The notes beneath the pieces were generated by a model, which searched no databases, was not told the DNA's origin, and saw only the letters and a list, made by a program, of their open reading frames with translations. Positions 16,123-26,444 of a stretch of 64,000 bases of DNA are shown in pieces (positions within the stretch are counted from its first letter, which is position 1; the number at the start of each line of letters is the position of its first letter). This stretch comes from Paraburkholderia phytofirmans PsJN (lineage in GTDB: Bacteria > Pseudomonadota > Gammaproteobacteria > Burkholderiales > Burkholderiaceae). Both the position numbers and the translations under genes were made by a program. The DNA is taken from assembly GCF_000020125.1 (NCBI RefSeq), contig NC_010681.1, positions 1,302,001-1,366,000 on the forward strand. Reading direction: 5' to 3'.

Positions 16123-19100
16123 ATGGGAGCTTCGGCCGGAGCTATTAATGTCACCCTGACGCTCGATTCGACGCAGTATCTGGCCGAGCTGACCGAAAGC
16201 CAGAACCGGACGGTCACGACCGCCGCGCAGATTGGCGCGGCACTGTCGGCGGGTTCGTTTGGCGCGAAGGATCTGGCCGCTGCGATGCAGGCGGCGAGTG
16301 CATCCGGCGCAGGACTCGCCAGCAGCACGACGCTGCTGGCTGATGCCGAGGCGCAGGCCGCTGCGCGCATCAGGGACATGGTTGCGCGCTCGCTCGAGGC
16401 GCAGCAGGCGATGGTCCAGTTGTCTGCCGCGTCGCAGAGTGCCGCGAGCAGCGCTAACACGATGGGCGCATCGGCAGACCAGGTGCGCGCCAACGTTACA
16501 GCGCAAACGCAGTCCATGATCGACGCGCAGCGCGCGACCGTCGCGATGAATGACGAAATGCAGGCGTTGAGGTCGACGCTTGCACAAGGTGGTTCGAGCT
16601 TCGCGACCATCGGCGACCAATATGCGCGTCTCGATCGCGCGATGGCGACGGGCAAGCTGTCGATGCAGGAATACGATGCCGCGCTTGCTGCCATCGGCAA
16701 GGATGAGGATGCGCGATCGAAGTCGCTCGCGGCGCTGACTGCGAAGTACGATCCGCTCGGCGCGGCCACACGAAGACTTGAGGCCGATCAGGCGCTGCTC
16801 GAAGATGCTTTCAAATCGGGCGCAGTTTCTGCGGCGGATTACGAGCGTGCGCTGAACGGCATCAAGGCGGATCAGGCGAGCATTGGTCTTCGCCAACTTG
16901 CCCAGCAGGAGGCGCAGCTCGAGGCGTCGTTCCGCTCGGGCGCACTGGCCTCGGCGGATTTCAGGCGGGCAATGGCGGACATTGCGACCAGTCGTCAGGC
17001 GCTGACGTCGGTCGCGACCGGTGCGCAGGCAGCCGGCGCCGCCGTCGAAGGCTTCGGTCTGAAGACAGCGGGCGCGCGCAGGGAAGTGATCGTGCTGGCT
17101 CATGAAGCTGCGACCGGTAGCTGGAGCAACTTCGGCGGATCGCTGATGGTGCTCGCCGAGCGGATGGACCTGATGGAGGTCGCAACCTCCGGCGCAGGGC
17201 TCGCGGTCGCCGCGATCGCGGCGCCGATCCTGCTGGCCGGTGCAGCGATGTACAAGGTGTCCGAACAGAACGCCGCGATGAACGAGGCGCTCGTCCTGAC
17301 CGGTGATTATGCGGGCGTCACGACGGAGGAACTGCGCGGCATGGCACAGGCCGCGACGGCGGGTGGAGCGACCTTCGACACGGCTGCGGAGGCCGTGACG
17401 GCGCTGGCGGCAACCGGACGGCTCACCGGGCAGGAAATCGCCGACCTCGGGCGGACGACGGCCGATGCGGCGACGTACACGTCGATTTCGGTCAAGCAGA
17501 TGGTGGACGACTTCACCAGGCTCGCGGAAGACCCGGTGAAAGCGTCAGTTGCGCTGAACGACCAGTATCACTATCTGACCGCGTCGACGTACGACCAGAT
17601 CGCGGCGCTCGAAAAGCAGGGTGATGCGACCGGCGCTGCACAGATTGCCGTCGAGGCGTTCTCGAAGGCGATGGACGAGCGCACGGGCGAGATCGCGAGG
17701 AACGAGGGCATCATTCTCGCCGGCTGGCGGGATATCAAAAGCATGATCAACGGCGCGATCGAGGCCGTCGGTTCGTTCGGCGCGACCGCCGGGCCGGCTG
17801 AGGTCGTTGCACGCATGCTGGCCAACAAACAGGCGCGGAATCCGCTCGGCACGTGGGATGCCGACGACGAAGCCGATCTGCAGAAGGCGATTGCGGCGCG
17901 CGATGCAGCCGTGAAGACCGCCCGCGACAAGGCGTCGCAAAGTGAGCAACAGCAGCAGCTGATCGACGCGAAGCGGTGGTATGCAACGTGGAACGAGCAG
18001 TTTGCAACGCCGGCCGAAAAGCGCGTCAAGGCGGTCAATGAGTATCTGGACAAGACGGCTGCGCTGAATCTGAGCCCGGAGCAGCAGCTTGCCGACGAAC
18101 AGAAGATCAACGACAAGGACAAGGATAAGACCGGCCGCAAAGGCGGCACGGGGCTCGTCGATCGCGCCGAGCTCACTGGCGAAGTGCAGGCCGTGAAAGA
18201 TGCGCTTGCACAGGAACTGTCGGCGGTGGACGGTGCGCGCAAGGTGCTCGACTCGCAGTACAAGGGCGGTGCGCTGTCGATCACCGACTATTACACGCTG
18301 GATCGCAATCTGCTTGCCCAGGCCGCGACCGATCATATCGACGCCGCGACTAAGGAAGCCGCCCTGATCGTGCAGGGCATGAACAACCGGAACCTGAGTG
18401 CCGTACAGCGTGCGCAGCTCGCCAATCAGGAACGCAAGGCTCTTGCTGACGGCGGCAAGGCCGTCGAGGACTTCTTCCAGAAGGTCGCGCAGTCGGCCGC
18501 GCAGGAAGACGAGGTGTGGGACAAATACGGCAAGTCCCAGCTCGACGCAATGCAGAAGCAGATCGACTCGGCGAACCAGCAGCAGCAGTCGCTGCGGGAC
18601 CAGATCGACACCTTCGGCATGACGAAGGCCGCGATTGATGACCTGAAGGCATCGCGTGCTGACGACACGGTCGCCGCGCTCGAGCAGGGACGCGCAATTG
18701 CGCTGCTGCAGGGCAATCTTGCTGATACGAAGTCGTGGGACGAAGCGATCGCGAAAGCAAAGTCACTTTCGAACGCGTTGCATGGCGTCGCCAGCGACCA
18801 GGCAACGCTGGACGATCTTGCGCAGGCAAAGAAACAGCAGGACGACCTGGTTAAGAGCTGGCAGAGCACGATTGATGGCATCGGGACCGACTTTCACAAC
18901 GGCTTCCTGCAGATGCTCACGGACGGCAAAAACGGCTGGTCGAGCTTCACGAAGTCTCTGAAGAACACCTTTGAGACGACGGTTGTCGATGAGCTGTACA
19001 AGTCGTTTGCAAAACCTTTCGTCGTCAGCGTGATTGCGCAGATTGCCGGCATTGCCGGCGGCAGTGGAGTGCAGAACTCGATCCTGCAGAACAACGGAAT

Positions 19101-21246
19101 GGGCGGCGGAAACGGTACGCTGAACAACCTGCTGTCGAATCCGTACGGCACGTACAACAACCTGTCCAACGGCTATAACACCGTGATGGGGTGGATTCAG
19201 GGATACGGTGGTGCATCTACCGCGCTCGGTGCGTCGGCGATCGCAGGCGCAAGCACGGGTGCATTGTCGGGCGGCGGTGTCCTGCTGGGCGGGCTGGGTG
19301 GGGGGATCGGTGGAGACGTGGCAGCAAGCGCCGGCGGCTATGCGTCTGCGCTCGGCTCCAATGCCTATGGATTCACGGCAGGCGAGGCGGGTAGCGGCCT
19401 TGGTAGCACGCTTGGATCGTCCGGAGGGCTGATGTACGGCGGCGCCGGCCTGCTCGGCGGCCTCGCTGGTGGCGCTCTGTTCGGGAACAAGGGGTATTCG
19501 AACCTTGGTGGATCCCTTGGCGCGATGGGCGGTCTGGCAATCGGTGCGTCGTCGGCCGTGGCGGGCACTGCAATCGGTGCGTCACTGGGCTCACTGGCCG
19601 GGCCGATCGGCGCCGTTGTCGGGATGGTATTGGGCTCGCTGGTCGGCTCTTTCATCGGTGGCGGGGAAACCCGCTATGGCGCCGACTATACGATCGACAG
19701 CAACGACAACATCACCAAGGTGCGCGGCCCGTCCGGAGGAGACCCGGCAGCAACGGATGTTCAGGCCTCGATCAAAAACACGTATGACTCGATAAAGTCA
19801 CTGGCCTCGCAACTGGGCGGATCGATCGACGGGTTGGGGCAGTATTCCGCGACGTACGAAATCAGCCCGAAGAAAGGCAATTCGTTCGTGGCGGCCGGTT
19901 TCGGTGATCTGAACACCGACGTCAACCGTCAGGATCTGAATGGCGTCAAGGATTCGACGACAGTGCTGAACGACTTCAGCCTGCAGTTGCAGCGCTCCGT
20001 TATCGACTCCCTGCAGAAGGCGAATCTGGACACGCCATATGCCGCTGTACTGCAGGGCGTCGACGCGTCGAAGCTGTCGGCCGATGACATCACCTCGTTG
20101 CTGAGCGAGCTTAATTCGTTGAAGTCGCTGTTCGACTCCATCCAGAAAATGGGCGACGACTTCACCAATCTCAAGAACGCCTCGGTCGATGCGCAAACGG
20201 CGGTGCTGAGTCTGGCTGGTGGTGTGGACTCGTTTAACACGAGCGCGACGTACTTCTATCAGCATTTCACGTCGGCAGCCCAGCAGGCCAATGACGCGTC
20301 GAAGTCCGTGACGGATCAGCTGGCCGCGCTCGGCTATAGCGGTATTCACACGCGGGATCAGTTCCGGAATCTTGTCGAGTCTCTCGACCTGTCGACGGCG
20401 GCGGGACAGCAGGCCTATGTCTCGCTGCTTGCGCTGGCGCCCGCGTTCGACAATGTCGTCAGTTCATACGAGTCCGCGGTGGCCTCCGCGTACAGCACCC
20501 AGTCGCAGGCGTTGCAATCGTTCAGGGATCAGGTCGACCAGTTTCGCCAGTCACTCACAACGGGCGACCTTTCGACCGCGTCACCGGAGCAGCAATACGC
20601 AGAGACCCGCCAGCGCTTCGAGGATCTGTACGGCAAGGCGATCGGCGGGGACGCCACCGCACAAGCCGGCCTCACCTCGGCAGCGCAGGATTTCCTCAAT
20701 GCGTCGAAGGCGTACAACGCGAGTTCGGGCCAGTATCAATCCGACCTTGCGGAAGTCATGCAGTCGATGGACTACGCCAGCTCGTCGGCCGACGCCCAGC
20801 TCGATCAGTTGAAGGAGATGGTGAAGGGCATCGTCGATGTGAACACGTCGGTGCAAACCGTGGCCGAAGCGATCGCAAGTCTGCAGGCATGGACGTCGGT
20901 CAACGGCTCGCATGCGTCGGGTCTGTACCGTGTGCCGTTCGACGGCTATATCGCTGAACTGCATGCGGGGGAACGGGTACTCACCGCCAATGAAGCACGG
21001 TCGCTCGATGCGCGATTGCCCACAATGCAAACGGTCGATTTCACGCGATACCGGTCGAGCGCCAACGATCCGCTGCTGCAGGAGTTGAAGGCATTGCGGG
21101 AGCAGAACGCGAAGCAGGCGGAGGCGATCGCAAAGTTACTTGCCGCGCAGCTCCAGCAGGCCGACGCGATTGCGCGTGACGGATCGGAAAAGATGGATCA
21201 GCAGACGGCGGTGCTGCAACAGCAAAGGAGGCCAGGCCAGCAATGA
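16123..21246 (+). CDS. Tape measure protein
   Basis: A 1,707-residue tail length tape measure protein. Long Ala/Gln-rich coiled-coil segments fill residues about 60-330. A conserved N-terminal TMP domain follows (GFGLKTAGARREVIVLAHE, then GGSLMVLAERM), then two hydrophobic helices (about 360-380). The C-terminal lambda-type tape measure domain is seen at DFHNGFLQMLTDGKNGWSSF. A long Gly/Ala-rich hydrophobic stretch (about 1000-1190) may insert in the host membrane during DNA entry. ATG 16123 with GGGGAAA upstream is preferred to TTG 16090. At about 0.15 nm per residue it implies a tail of roughly 250 nm (inference). Two palindrome copies (18758, 21131) lie inside it. Confidence 0.93.
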   Translation: MGASAGAINVTLTLDSTQYLAELTESQNRTVTTAAQIGAALSAGSFGAKDLAAAMQAASASGAGLASSTTLLADAEAQAAARIRDMVARSLEAQQAMVQLSAASQSAASSANTMGASADQVRANVTAQTQSMIDAQRATVAMNDEMQALRSTLAQGGSSFATIGDQYARLDRAMATGKLSMQEYDAALAAIGKDEDARSKSLAALTAKYDPLGAATRRLEADQALLEDAFKSGAVSAADYERALNGIKADQASIGLRQLAQQEAQLEASFRSGALASADFRRAMADIATSRQALTSVATGAQAAGAAVEGFGLKTAGARREVIVLAHEAATGSWSNFGGSLMVLAERMDLMEVATSGAGLAVAAIAAPILLAGAAMYKVSEQNAAMNEALVLTGDYAGVTTEELRGMAQAATAGGATFDTAAEAVTALAATGRLTGQEIADLGRTTADAATYTSISVKQMVDDFTRLAEDPVKASVALNDQYHYLTASTYDQIAALEKQGDATGAAQIAVEAFSKAMDERTGEIARNEGIILAGWRDIKSMINGAIEAVGSFGATAGPAEVVARMLANKQARNPLGTWDADDEADLQKAIAARDAAVKTARDKASQSEQQQQLIDAKRWYATWNEQFATPAEKRVKAVNEYLDKTAALNLSPEQQLADEQKINDKDKDKTGRKGGTGLVDRAELTGEVQAVKDALAQELSAVDGARKVLDSQYKGGALSITDYYTLDRNLLAQAATDHIDAATKEAALIVQGMNNRNLSAVQRAQLANQERKALADGGKAVEDFFQKVAQSAAQEDEVWDKYGKSQLDAMQKQIDSANQQQQSLRDQIDTFGMTKAAIDDLKASRADDTVAALEQGRAIALLQGNLADTKSWDEAIAKAKSLSNALHGVASDQATLDDLAQAKKQQDDLVKSWQSTIDGIGTDFHNGFLQMLTDGKNGWSSFTKSLKNTFETTVVDELYKSFAKPFVVSVIAQIAGIAGGSGVQNSILQNNGMGGGNGTLNNLLSNPYGTYNNLSNGYNTVMGWIQGYGGASTALGASAIAGASTGALSGGGVLLGGLGGGIGGDVAASAGGYASALGSNAYGFTAGEAGSGLGSTLGSSGGLMYGGAGLLGGLAGGALFGNKGYSNLGGSLGAMGGLAIGASSAVAGTAIGASLGSLAGPIGAVVGMVLGSLVGSFIGGGETRYGADYTIDSNDNITKVRGPSGGDPAATDVQASIKNTYDSIKSLASQLGGSIDGLGQYSATYEISPKKGNSFVAAGFGDLNTDVNRQDLNGVKDSTTVLNDFSLQLQRSVIDSLQKANLDTPYAAVLQGVDASKLSADDITSLLSELNSLKSLFDSIQKMGDDFTNLKNASVDAQTAVLSLAGGVDSFNTSATYFYQHFTSAAQQANDASKSVTDQLAALGYSGIHTRDQFRNLVESLDLSTAAGQQAYVSLLALAPAFDNVVSSYESAVASAYSTQSQALQSFRDQVDQFRQSLTTGDLSTASPEQQYAETRQRFEDLYGKAIGGDATAQAGLTSAAQDFLNASKAYNASSGQYQSDLAEVMQSMDYASSSADAQLDQLKEMVKGIVDVNTSVQTVAEAIASLQAWTSVNGSHASGLYRVPFDGYIAELHAGERVLTANEARSLDARLPTMQTVDFTRYRSSANDPLLQELKALREQNAKQAEAIAKLLAAQLQQADAIARDGSEKMDQQTAVLQQQRRPGQQ

Positions 21247-22721
21247 TCATCGCAATGGAGGCGGATGCGTATCACCTGCCGACCGGTCAGGTGCATACGT
21301 GGTATTTCTCGGAGGCCGGCTTCATGACGCGGCCCGACGATGTGCCGCCGAACGTCTATTTCGAGCCTGTTATCAAGACGGCGCCCACGCTCGACCGGTT
21401 GCTGTTCGATGGGGCGGCAACGTTCGGTGCGACCAGAGTGACCGTCGGCAATGTGCTGCTGGTTAATCAGGATGGTCATCTTGATGATCTGGCTACCGAC
21501 TACGCTTTCTCTGGACGGCGTTTTGTCGTCCGGATGGGCGAACTGGATGTGCCGTACGCGCAGTGGGCAGTGGTGATGACGGGCACGCTCTCGGACGTTT
21601 CGGTAGAGGACGCCGGGCTGTCGGTCGTGATCGAGGACAGGCTCGCGGATCTGACGATCGCCAATCGTCCCAAGTACCTTGGCAATAACGTGCTGCCAGC
21701 CGGGATCGAGGGCACGAAGGACGATCTGAAGGATCAGTTCAAGCCGCGTGTCTATGGCTTGGTGCTGAACGTCTCCCCAAAGTGTGTGAACACGTCGAAG
21801 CTGATCTATCAGGTCAGCGACGCAGCGTGCGCCGTGACGGCTGTGTATGACAACGGCGTTGCGCTCACGCGTGGCGCAGACTATGCGAGCACGGACGACA
21901 TGCAGGCAACGGCGCCAGCGCCAGGGCAATTCCGTTGCACTGCTGGCTTATTCCGGCTCGGCAGTGCGTCCGCTGGCACGGTCACCTGCGACGCGCAGGG
22001 CGCGCGCACCAGTGCTGCAGATCTGCTCGTCGCCATTGCGCGTGACGCGGGTGTGCCCGACGCGGACATTGTGATGACGGATGTCGCCGCGCTTGATGCA
22101 TTGAACAGCGCGGTGACCGGTACGTGGGCTGATGCGGATGCGACGCCGCAATCGCTAATGGACACGATCGCGGGCTCGATCGGCGCGTGGTACGGATTCG
22201 ACCGTTTAAGCCGTCTGCGTATGGGGCGGCTCGACGCACCAGTGGGCGCGCCCGTCGTCACATGGGGCCAGGAAACGCAGATGGCGCTGACCGTCCGCGC
22301 TGCAGGCGTGCCGGCGTGGAGCGTCGCTGTGAATTATGCGCACAACTACACCACGCAGACCGATGTCGCTGCGGCATCCGCGCGGACGGTTGCGTGGCTC
22401 GCGCAGGAATACCGAACGTCGACGAGCGAAGACCCGGCAATCAAGGTGCCGTGGCCACACGCTGACGAACTGAGCTTCGATACAGGGCTCGCGAATGAAC
22501 CGGACGCCGTTGCGGAATCGCAGCGGCGTCTTGCTTTGTACGGCGTGCGGCGTCTCACGCTCGATGTCGACGTGCCCGTGACTGAGCTTGGTGAAGTGGA
22601 CCTGGGGGACGTCGTGGCGCTCGACACGCCGCGCTTCGGGCTGAGCGGTCGGCTCTTTCGCGTGATCGGCATCAATACCGGTTTCACACATGGGCGCGCG
22701 GCGCTCGTGCTGTGGGGCTGA
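21243..22721 (+). CDS. Tail tip/hub protein
   Basis: A 492-residue protein with ATGA overlap to the tape measure gene. It has a beta-rich N-terminal part with LDRLLFDGAATFGATRVTVGNVLLVNQ-type strands describing position-dependent data, then a hub-like segment (LLVAIARDAGVPDADI) and a C-terminal LDVDVPVTELGEVDLGDVVALD followed by FRVIGINTGFTHGRAALVLWG. This C-terminal pattern is common in siphovirus distal tail or hub proteins. It probably seals the tail tip around the tape measure protein. The exact lambda counterpart cannot be named. Confidence 0.65.
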   Translation: MIIAMEADAYHLPTGQVHTWYFSEAGFMTRPDDVPPNVYFEPVIKTAPTLDRLLFDGAATFGATRVTVGNVLLVNQDGHLDDLATDYAFSGRRFVVRMGELDVPYAQWAVVMTGTLSDVSVEDAGLSVVIEDRLADLTIANRPKYLGNNVLPAGIEGTKDDLKDQFKPRVYGLVLNVSPKCVNTSKLIYQVSDAACAVTAVYDNGVALTRGADYASTDDMQATAPAPGQFRCTAGLFRLGSASAGTVTCDAQGARTSAADLLVAIARDAGVPDADIVMTDVAALDALNSAVTGTWADADATPQSLMDTIAGSIGAWYGFDRLSRLRMGRLDAPVGAPVVTWGQETQMALTVRAAGVPAWSVAVNYAHNYTTQTDVAAASARTVAWLAQEYRTSTSEDPAIKVPWPHADELSFDTGLANEPDAVAESQRRLALYGVRRLTLDVDVPVTELGEVDLGDVVALDTPRFGLSGRLFRVIGINTGFTHGRAALVLWG

Positions 22722-23635
22722 TGAACGGTAACAAGGCACAAGCAAGGGACAAGCGCATGGCAAAACTCATGCTGGGGTTTCCGAACCAGACGGACGGCGG
22801 GGTGCTTTCGGGGGGCGCATGGCAGGTGCCGCTCACGAACCTGCAGGACCCGCGTCTGTCACGTGTGGCGCGCAGCACGACAGCGGCAATGGCTGATACG
22901 CAATTCGACGTGGATCTCAAGGTCTCGCGCAAGGTGTCGATGTTCGCGATGGTCCGCCACAACCTGACGCTCAACGGACGCTATCGGATCCGCGTGTCGC
23001 GCGATCCGGATTTCAACACGTCTGTGTTTGACTCGACGCTCAGCTCGCCGCTTTATGGCTCTGTGTGGCGGCAGGCATGGCCACGACTCTACAGCCCGTC
23101 GATGCTCGACTGGGAAGATCCGAACTGGTGGGACGGGCGGCTGCCGGAGGACCAGCGCAAGAGCTATCCCGCGCTGATTCTATGCGTGATCAGGACACCT
23201 GTCTTCGGCCGCTACGTCCGGTTCGAATTCTCTGACGAAGGCAATCCGGACGGATATCTCGAATTCGGCCGTGTATTCGTGTCGCAGGCGTGGTCGCCGA
23301 CGAATAACGCGAGCTACAACCCGCAGCTCGGCTGGGAGTTCGATACCACGATGGACAGGGCAGTGGACGGGACGCCGTATTTCGAGCCGCGCAACGGCCG
23401 GCGCGTGCAGAAGTTCTCACTCGACTGGCTCTCCGACGACGAAGCGTACGGCCGGGTGTTCGAAACGCAGCGGGCGGCAGGCATCGACCAGGAACTGCTG
23501 TTTGTGTGGGACAGCGACGACGCGATCAATCTGCTGCGGCACTCCTTTCTTGCCCGAATGCGACAGATCAATCCGCTACAGCTTTCGTTCCTCAACAACC
23601 ATACCAACGCCTTCGAGCTCGAGGAAATTCGATGA
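22721..23635 (+). CDS. Distal tail protein, unknown family
   Basis: A 304-residue protein. ATG 22721 overlaps the previous stop (TGATG), and its own stop overlaps the tailspike start, so the tail genes are tightly coupled. It is rich in aromatic residues and Arg (LDWEDPNWWDGRLPEDQRK; PYFEPRNGRRVQKFSLDWL). The final part, LLRHSFLARMRQINPLQLSF, is followed by the short tail FELEEIR. This looks like a beta-sandwich receptor-binding or baseplate-like protein. Placement between the hub and tailspike suggests an adaptor. Confidence 0.6.
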   Translation: MNGNKAQARDKRMAKLMLGFPNQTDGGVLSGGAWQVPLTNLQDPRLSRVARSTTAAMADTQFDVDLKVSRKVSMFAMVRHNLTLNGRYRIRVSRDPDFNTSVFDSTLSSPLYGSVWRQAWPRLYSPSMLDWEDPNWWDGRLPEDQRKSYPALILCVIRTPVFGRYVRFEFSDEGNPDGYLEFGRVFVSQAWSPTNNASYNPQLGWEFDTTMDRAVDGTPYFEPRNGRRVQKFSLDWLSDDEAYGRVFETQRAAGIDQELLFVWDSDDAINLLRHSFLARMRQINPLQLSFLNNHTNAFELEEIR

Positions 23636-25530
23636 GCAAAGTAACTTTCCCCCTGACCGGACACCAGTATTCCGACGACGGCAGTACCGATCGTGACATG
23701 CTTGACGGCGGTCATACAGAGTACCTGTTGCCGATGCTGCAGGAAACGGTTGATACGGCCCGGTCGGCGATCGATGCACGGGCTTCTGCGTTGGCGTCAG
23801 CAAGCCAGGCCAGTGATCATGCGCAGGCTACGGCTCATGACGCGGTGATCGTGGCGCAAGACCGTCAGGCCGCTGAGGCGGCAGCTGCAGCGGCGCATGC
23901 TGATGCGGCGACTGTCAATATTCCGCTGCTGACCGGCAACGCGGGTCGCATGCTGGGTGTGGCCGAGGACGGGGCGTCCATGGCATGGGTCGACATGAGT
24001 CCGTACACCCAGGATGCGGATTTGGCCAGCCCTGACAAGGGCGTCAGGATGGTCGCGCACGCTGTGGACGATCGGGACCTGGCTGACCCGGAGAAGGGCG
24101 TATCGATGGTTGCCCATGCTGCCGACGATCGCCTGATTGCCGCACCGGGCGGTGCATCATTGGTCGGCTTCAAAGGTGCATTGGCCGGCTCCGTTGCGCG
24201 AACGGTGGCAGACGACCTTAATGACGGTTATGCCAACCCGAAGCGCTTTGGCGCCAAAGGTAACGGCAGCGCCGACGACACGGCAGCGATTCAAGCGGCG
24301 ATTGATGTACTGGCCGCAGCCGGTGGCGGGGTGATCCGTTTTCCGAACGGCAATTATTTTTGCAACGTCGTGCTCAAGGACGGCGTGCATCTGGTCAGCG
24401 GTGCGGAGCACTTCGGTTATCTGGCTCAGGTAGATGGTCCGATTGCCGGCGTCACCCTGTCGCAGGCGGCGCCTGGTTTCGTGGTCGACACGCCGGCCAC
24501 CCTGAAGCGGGGCGTGCTGAGCGTAAAGGGCATCAACTTTCAGGGATTGGGTGCAGCCTATGCCGGCGGAGGCGTGCGCTTCCAGGGAACCAGGTGGGGA
24601 GCGATAAAGTGCTGCTCCGCCAATGGTTTCGCCGATCAGGCATTTCTTCACAGGAACGGCTGGGGCGTGGTCTTCGAAGATCTGCTGGCCACCAACTGTC
24701 TCCTCGGTGCGGCTCGCACCAGTGTCGTTGGGGTTCTGGAAACGCACGGCACGGACGACTTTATTAACAGAGTCGAGATGGCCGGGCAGTCGGCCGCCTC
24801 CGTGACCGACGCAAATCTTTTTCGAGCGGCGATTGCTGTCTATGGGGCTAATAGTTTCTTGAGCAATGCGGTTGGGGAGCAAGCGGATCGTGGGATTTAC
24901 ATCGGTCCTCAGTCCGGAGCTGGCCATCGTATGGCGTTGTGTCGCGGTGATAGTAACGGTGGCGTGGGATTCTGGATTGACGGTAATGTGATCGGCTCGG
25001 TTTGTACGGCCTATAACAATAGCTTGGCAGGTTCTGGCCTTTACTCTGGCTTCTATGCCAGCGCGACATCGAGCGGCTGCAAATTCTCTTCCTGTAGATC
25101 GGATGGTCACGACGCGACGATCCCGCAAAAGTATGGCTATGAGGACTACGTCAGTAATTCGAACGCCAACGTCCGCAACAGCTACATTGACTGCGGCGGC
25201 TTCTACAACGCCTCGGGACTGTTTCTAACCCAAGGATTTCTCGGCTCAGGTGTGGTCAATCCGCCTCAGGCCATCCGTCCAGCCGATGGCACGACGATTG
25301 TGGACGTGACAGGTACGAGCCTCGTGGTATTTGCAGGCTATGCCACGGCGACGACGGTGACCAATTTTACGGGGGGCGCGGAAGGGGACACGATCCGCGT
25401 GCTCGGTGATGCACAGGTCACGATCGCCAATGGCTCGGGCATTAATACGCCCACCAATGCGGCCGTGGCGCTTGCGGATAAGACGATGTACACCTTCACG
25501 CAATACAACGGTGTCTGGTACATGGGATAG
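23632..25530 (+). CDS. Tailspike with beta-helix, pectate-lyase-like
   Basis: A 632-residue tail fibre/spike. Residues 1-110 are Ala-rich and coiled, probably the tail attachment. Next come three copies of a repeat of the form DLAxPxKGVxMVAHAxDDR (residues about 130-175), a phage fibre repeat. From about 200, NPKRFGAKGNGSADDTAAIQ is the start of a pectate-lyase superfamily right-handed beta helix, which usually cuts or binds surface polysaccharide. The frame is open from 23506, but ATG 23632 in the ATGA junction fits. Codons 2-6 (SKVTF) coincide with a palindrome copy, CAAAGTAACTTTC. Confidence 0.85.
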   Translation: MSKVTFPLTGHQYSDDGSTDRDMLDGGHTEYLLPMLQETVDTARSAIDARASALASASQASDHAQATAHDAVIVAQDRQAAEAAAAAAHADAATVNIPLLTGNAGRMLGVAEDGASMAWVDMSPYTQDADLASPDKGVRMVAHAVDDRDLADPEKGVSMVAHAADDRLIAAPGGASLVGFKGALAGSVARTVADDLNDGYANPKRFGAKGNGSADDTAAIQAAIDVLAAAGGGVIRFPNGNYFCNVVLKDGVHLVSGAEHFGYLAQVDGPIAGVTLSQAAPGFVVDTPATLKRGVLSVKGINFQGLGAAYAGGGVRFQGTRWGAIKCCSANGFADQAFLHRNGWGVVFEDLLATNCLLGAARTSVVGVLETHGTDDFINRVEMAGQSAASVTDANLFRAAIAVYGANSFLSNAVGEQADRGIYIGPQSGAGHRMALCRGDSNGGVGFWIDGNVIGSVCTAYNNSLAGSGLYSGFYASATSSGCKFSSCRSDGHDATIPQKYGYEDYVSNSNANVRNSYIDCGGFYNASGLFLTQGFLGSGVVNPPQAIRPADGTTIVDVTGTSLVVFAGYATATTVTNFTGGAEGDTIRVLGDAQVTIANGSGINTPTNAAVALADKTMYTFTQYNGVWYMG

Positions 25531-25538
25531 GGGCAGTC

Positions 25539-25784
25539 ATGCGATCAATCGAAGCGGTAATCATGAAAGCCATTCCGCAGGACAAGTGTCTGCACGTCAT
25601 TTTGGGGATGCTGATTTTTGCGATCGGACACTTCGTCACCTGGCAGGTCGGTATTGCCTGCGTGGTGGTGGGCGGAATTCTCAAGGAACTGATAGATCAT
25701 TTCACCGGCGGGGACGTATCCGCCTGGGATGCCGTTGCAACGCTGACGGGCGGATTGATCGGGCTTGTCTGTTTCGCCAGATAG
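25539..25784 (+). CDS. Small membrane protein, VanZ/YfiM-like
   Basis: An 81-residue inner-membrane protein with two or three hydrophobic helices (HVILGMLIFAIGHFVTW, GIACVVVGGILKELI, VATLTGGLIGLVCFAR). The order DK.LH ... KE.ID ... D..A...G matches the YfiM/VanZ-like host protein at 39693-40115. The start could also be the internal ATG 25563 (MKAIPQDK). Function in the phage is unknown; it could be an accessory lysis or lysogenic conversion protein. A strong terminator follows. Confidence 0.65.
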   Translation: MRSIEAVIMKAIPQDKCLHVILGMLIFAIGHFVTWQVGIACVVVGGILKELIDHFTGGDVSAWDAVATLTGGLIGLVCFAR

Positions 25785-25792
25785 TCAGACGA

Positions 25793-25832
25793 CAAAGTAA
25801 ATTTTTTTCAACCACCTTCGGGTGGTTTTTTT
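25793..25832 (+). terminator. Palindrome copy and strong terminator
   Basis: CAAAGTAAATTTT (25793-25805), a degenerate copy of the dispersed palindrome, is followed by AACCACC-TTCG-GGTGGTT with a UUCG tetraloop and a run of Ts. This intrinsic terminator closes the tail operon. Confidence 0.88.
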
Positions 25833-25883
25833 ATGGCCGTTCCGATCCCGTATCGGCGCGGCCTTTTGCATTGGGGGTAGCGC

Positions 25884-26444
25884 TTGAACGAGAACCTTAA
25901 ATATTCCAACCAGGGCATGTCGCTCACGGAGAACGCAGAGACGCTTGTGCTGTTCGCGTATCCGGATCCAGCGTCGCCACTCGCCAAAGCCCTGCAGGCG
26001 CGGGGCCTATGGCAGCGGGTGCTCGCTGGCGGTGCGATTCCGCCTGACCTCGGCTCGCTGAACGGTGCGCCGTGGACAGGCGGCTGGGGCCATACCGGCC
26101 CGGACGTCAGGCCCGGCATGACGATCACGCGCGACATGGCCGTCGACTGGTTGCGCGCGGACGTGCGCGGTGCCGAAGCCGTGGTCAAACGCGACGTCAA
26201 GGTTGCTTTGAACCAGGAGGAATACGACGCACTCGTCGACCTCGTATTCAACATCGGCAGCGGCAATTTCGACACCTCGACGCTTTTGCGCAAGCTCAAC
26301 GCCAGCGACACGGACGGCGCAATCGCCGAATTCGCACGCTGGAATCAGGCGGGCGGCAAGGTGCTGGTGGGGCTAGTCAAGCGGCGCGAAGCAGAGCGCG
26401 TGCTGTTCCAGCTCGGCGCAAATCACGCGAGGGCCGCCGCATGA
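25884..26444 (+). CDS. Phage lysozyme, GH24-like endolysin
   Basis: A 186-residue muramidase. The pattern ENAETLVLFAYPDP, then WTGGWGHTG, reproduces the catalytic Glu and the E-x8-D-x5-T type layout of T4-like lysozymes. The conserved C-terminal NQEEYDALVDLVFNIGSG is clear. No signal peptide is visible, so a holin is needed for release. The TTG start at 25884 has a strong GGGGG site 6 nt upstream; ATG 25917 lacks one. Its stop overlaps the next gene (ATGA). Confidence 0.88.
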   Translation: MNENLKYSNQGMSLTENAETLVLFAYPDPASPLAKALQARGLWQRVLAGGAIPPDLGSLNGAPWTGGWGHTGPDVRPGMTITRDMAVDWLRADVRGAEAVVKRDVKVALNQEEYDALVDLVFNIGSGNFDTSTLLRKLNASDTDGAIAEFARWNQAGGKVLVGLVKRREAERVLFQLGANHARAAA

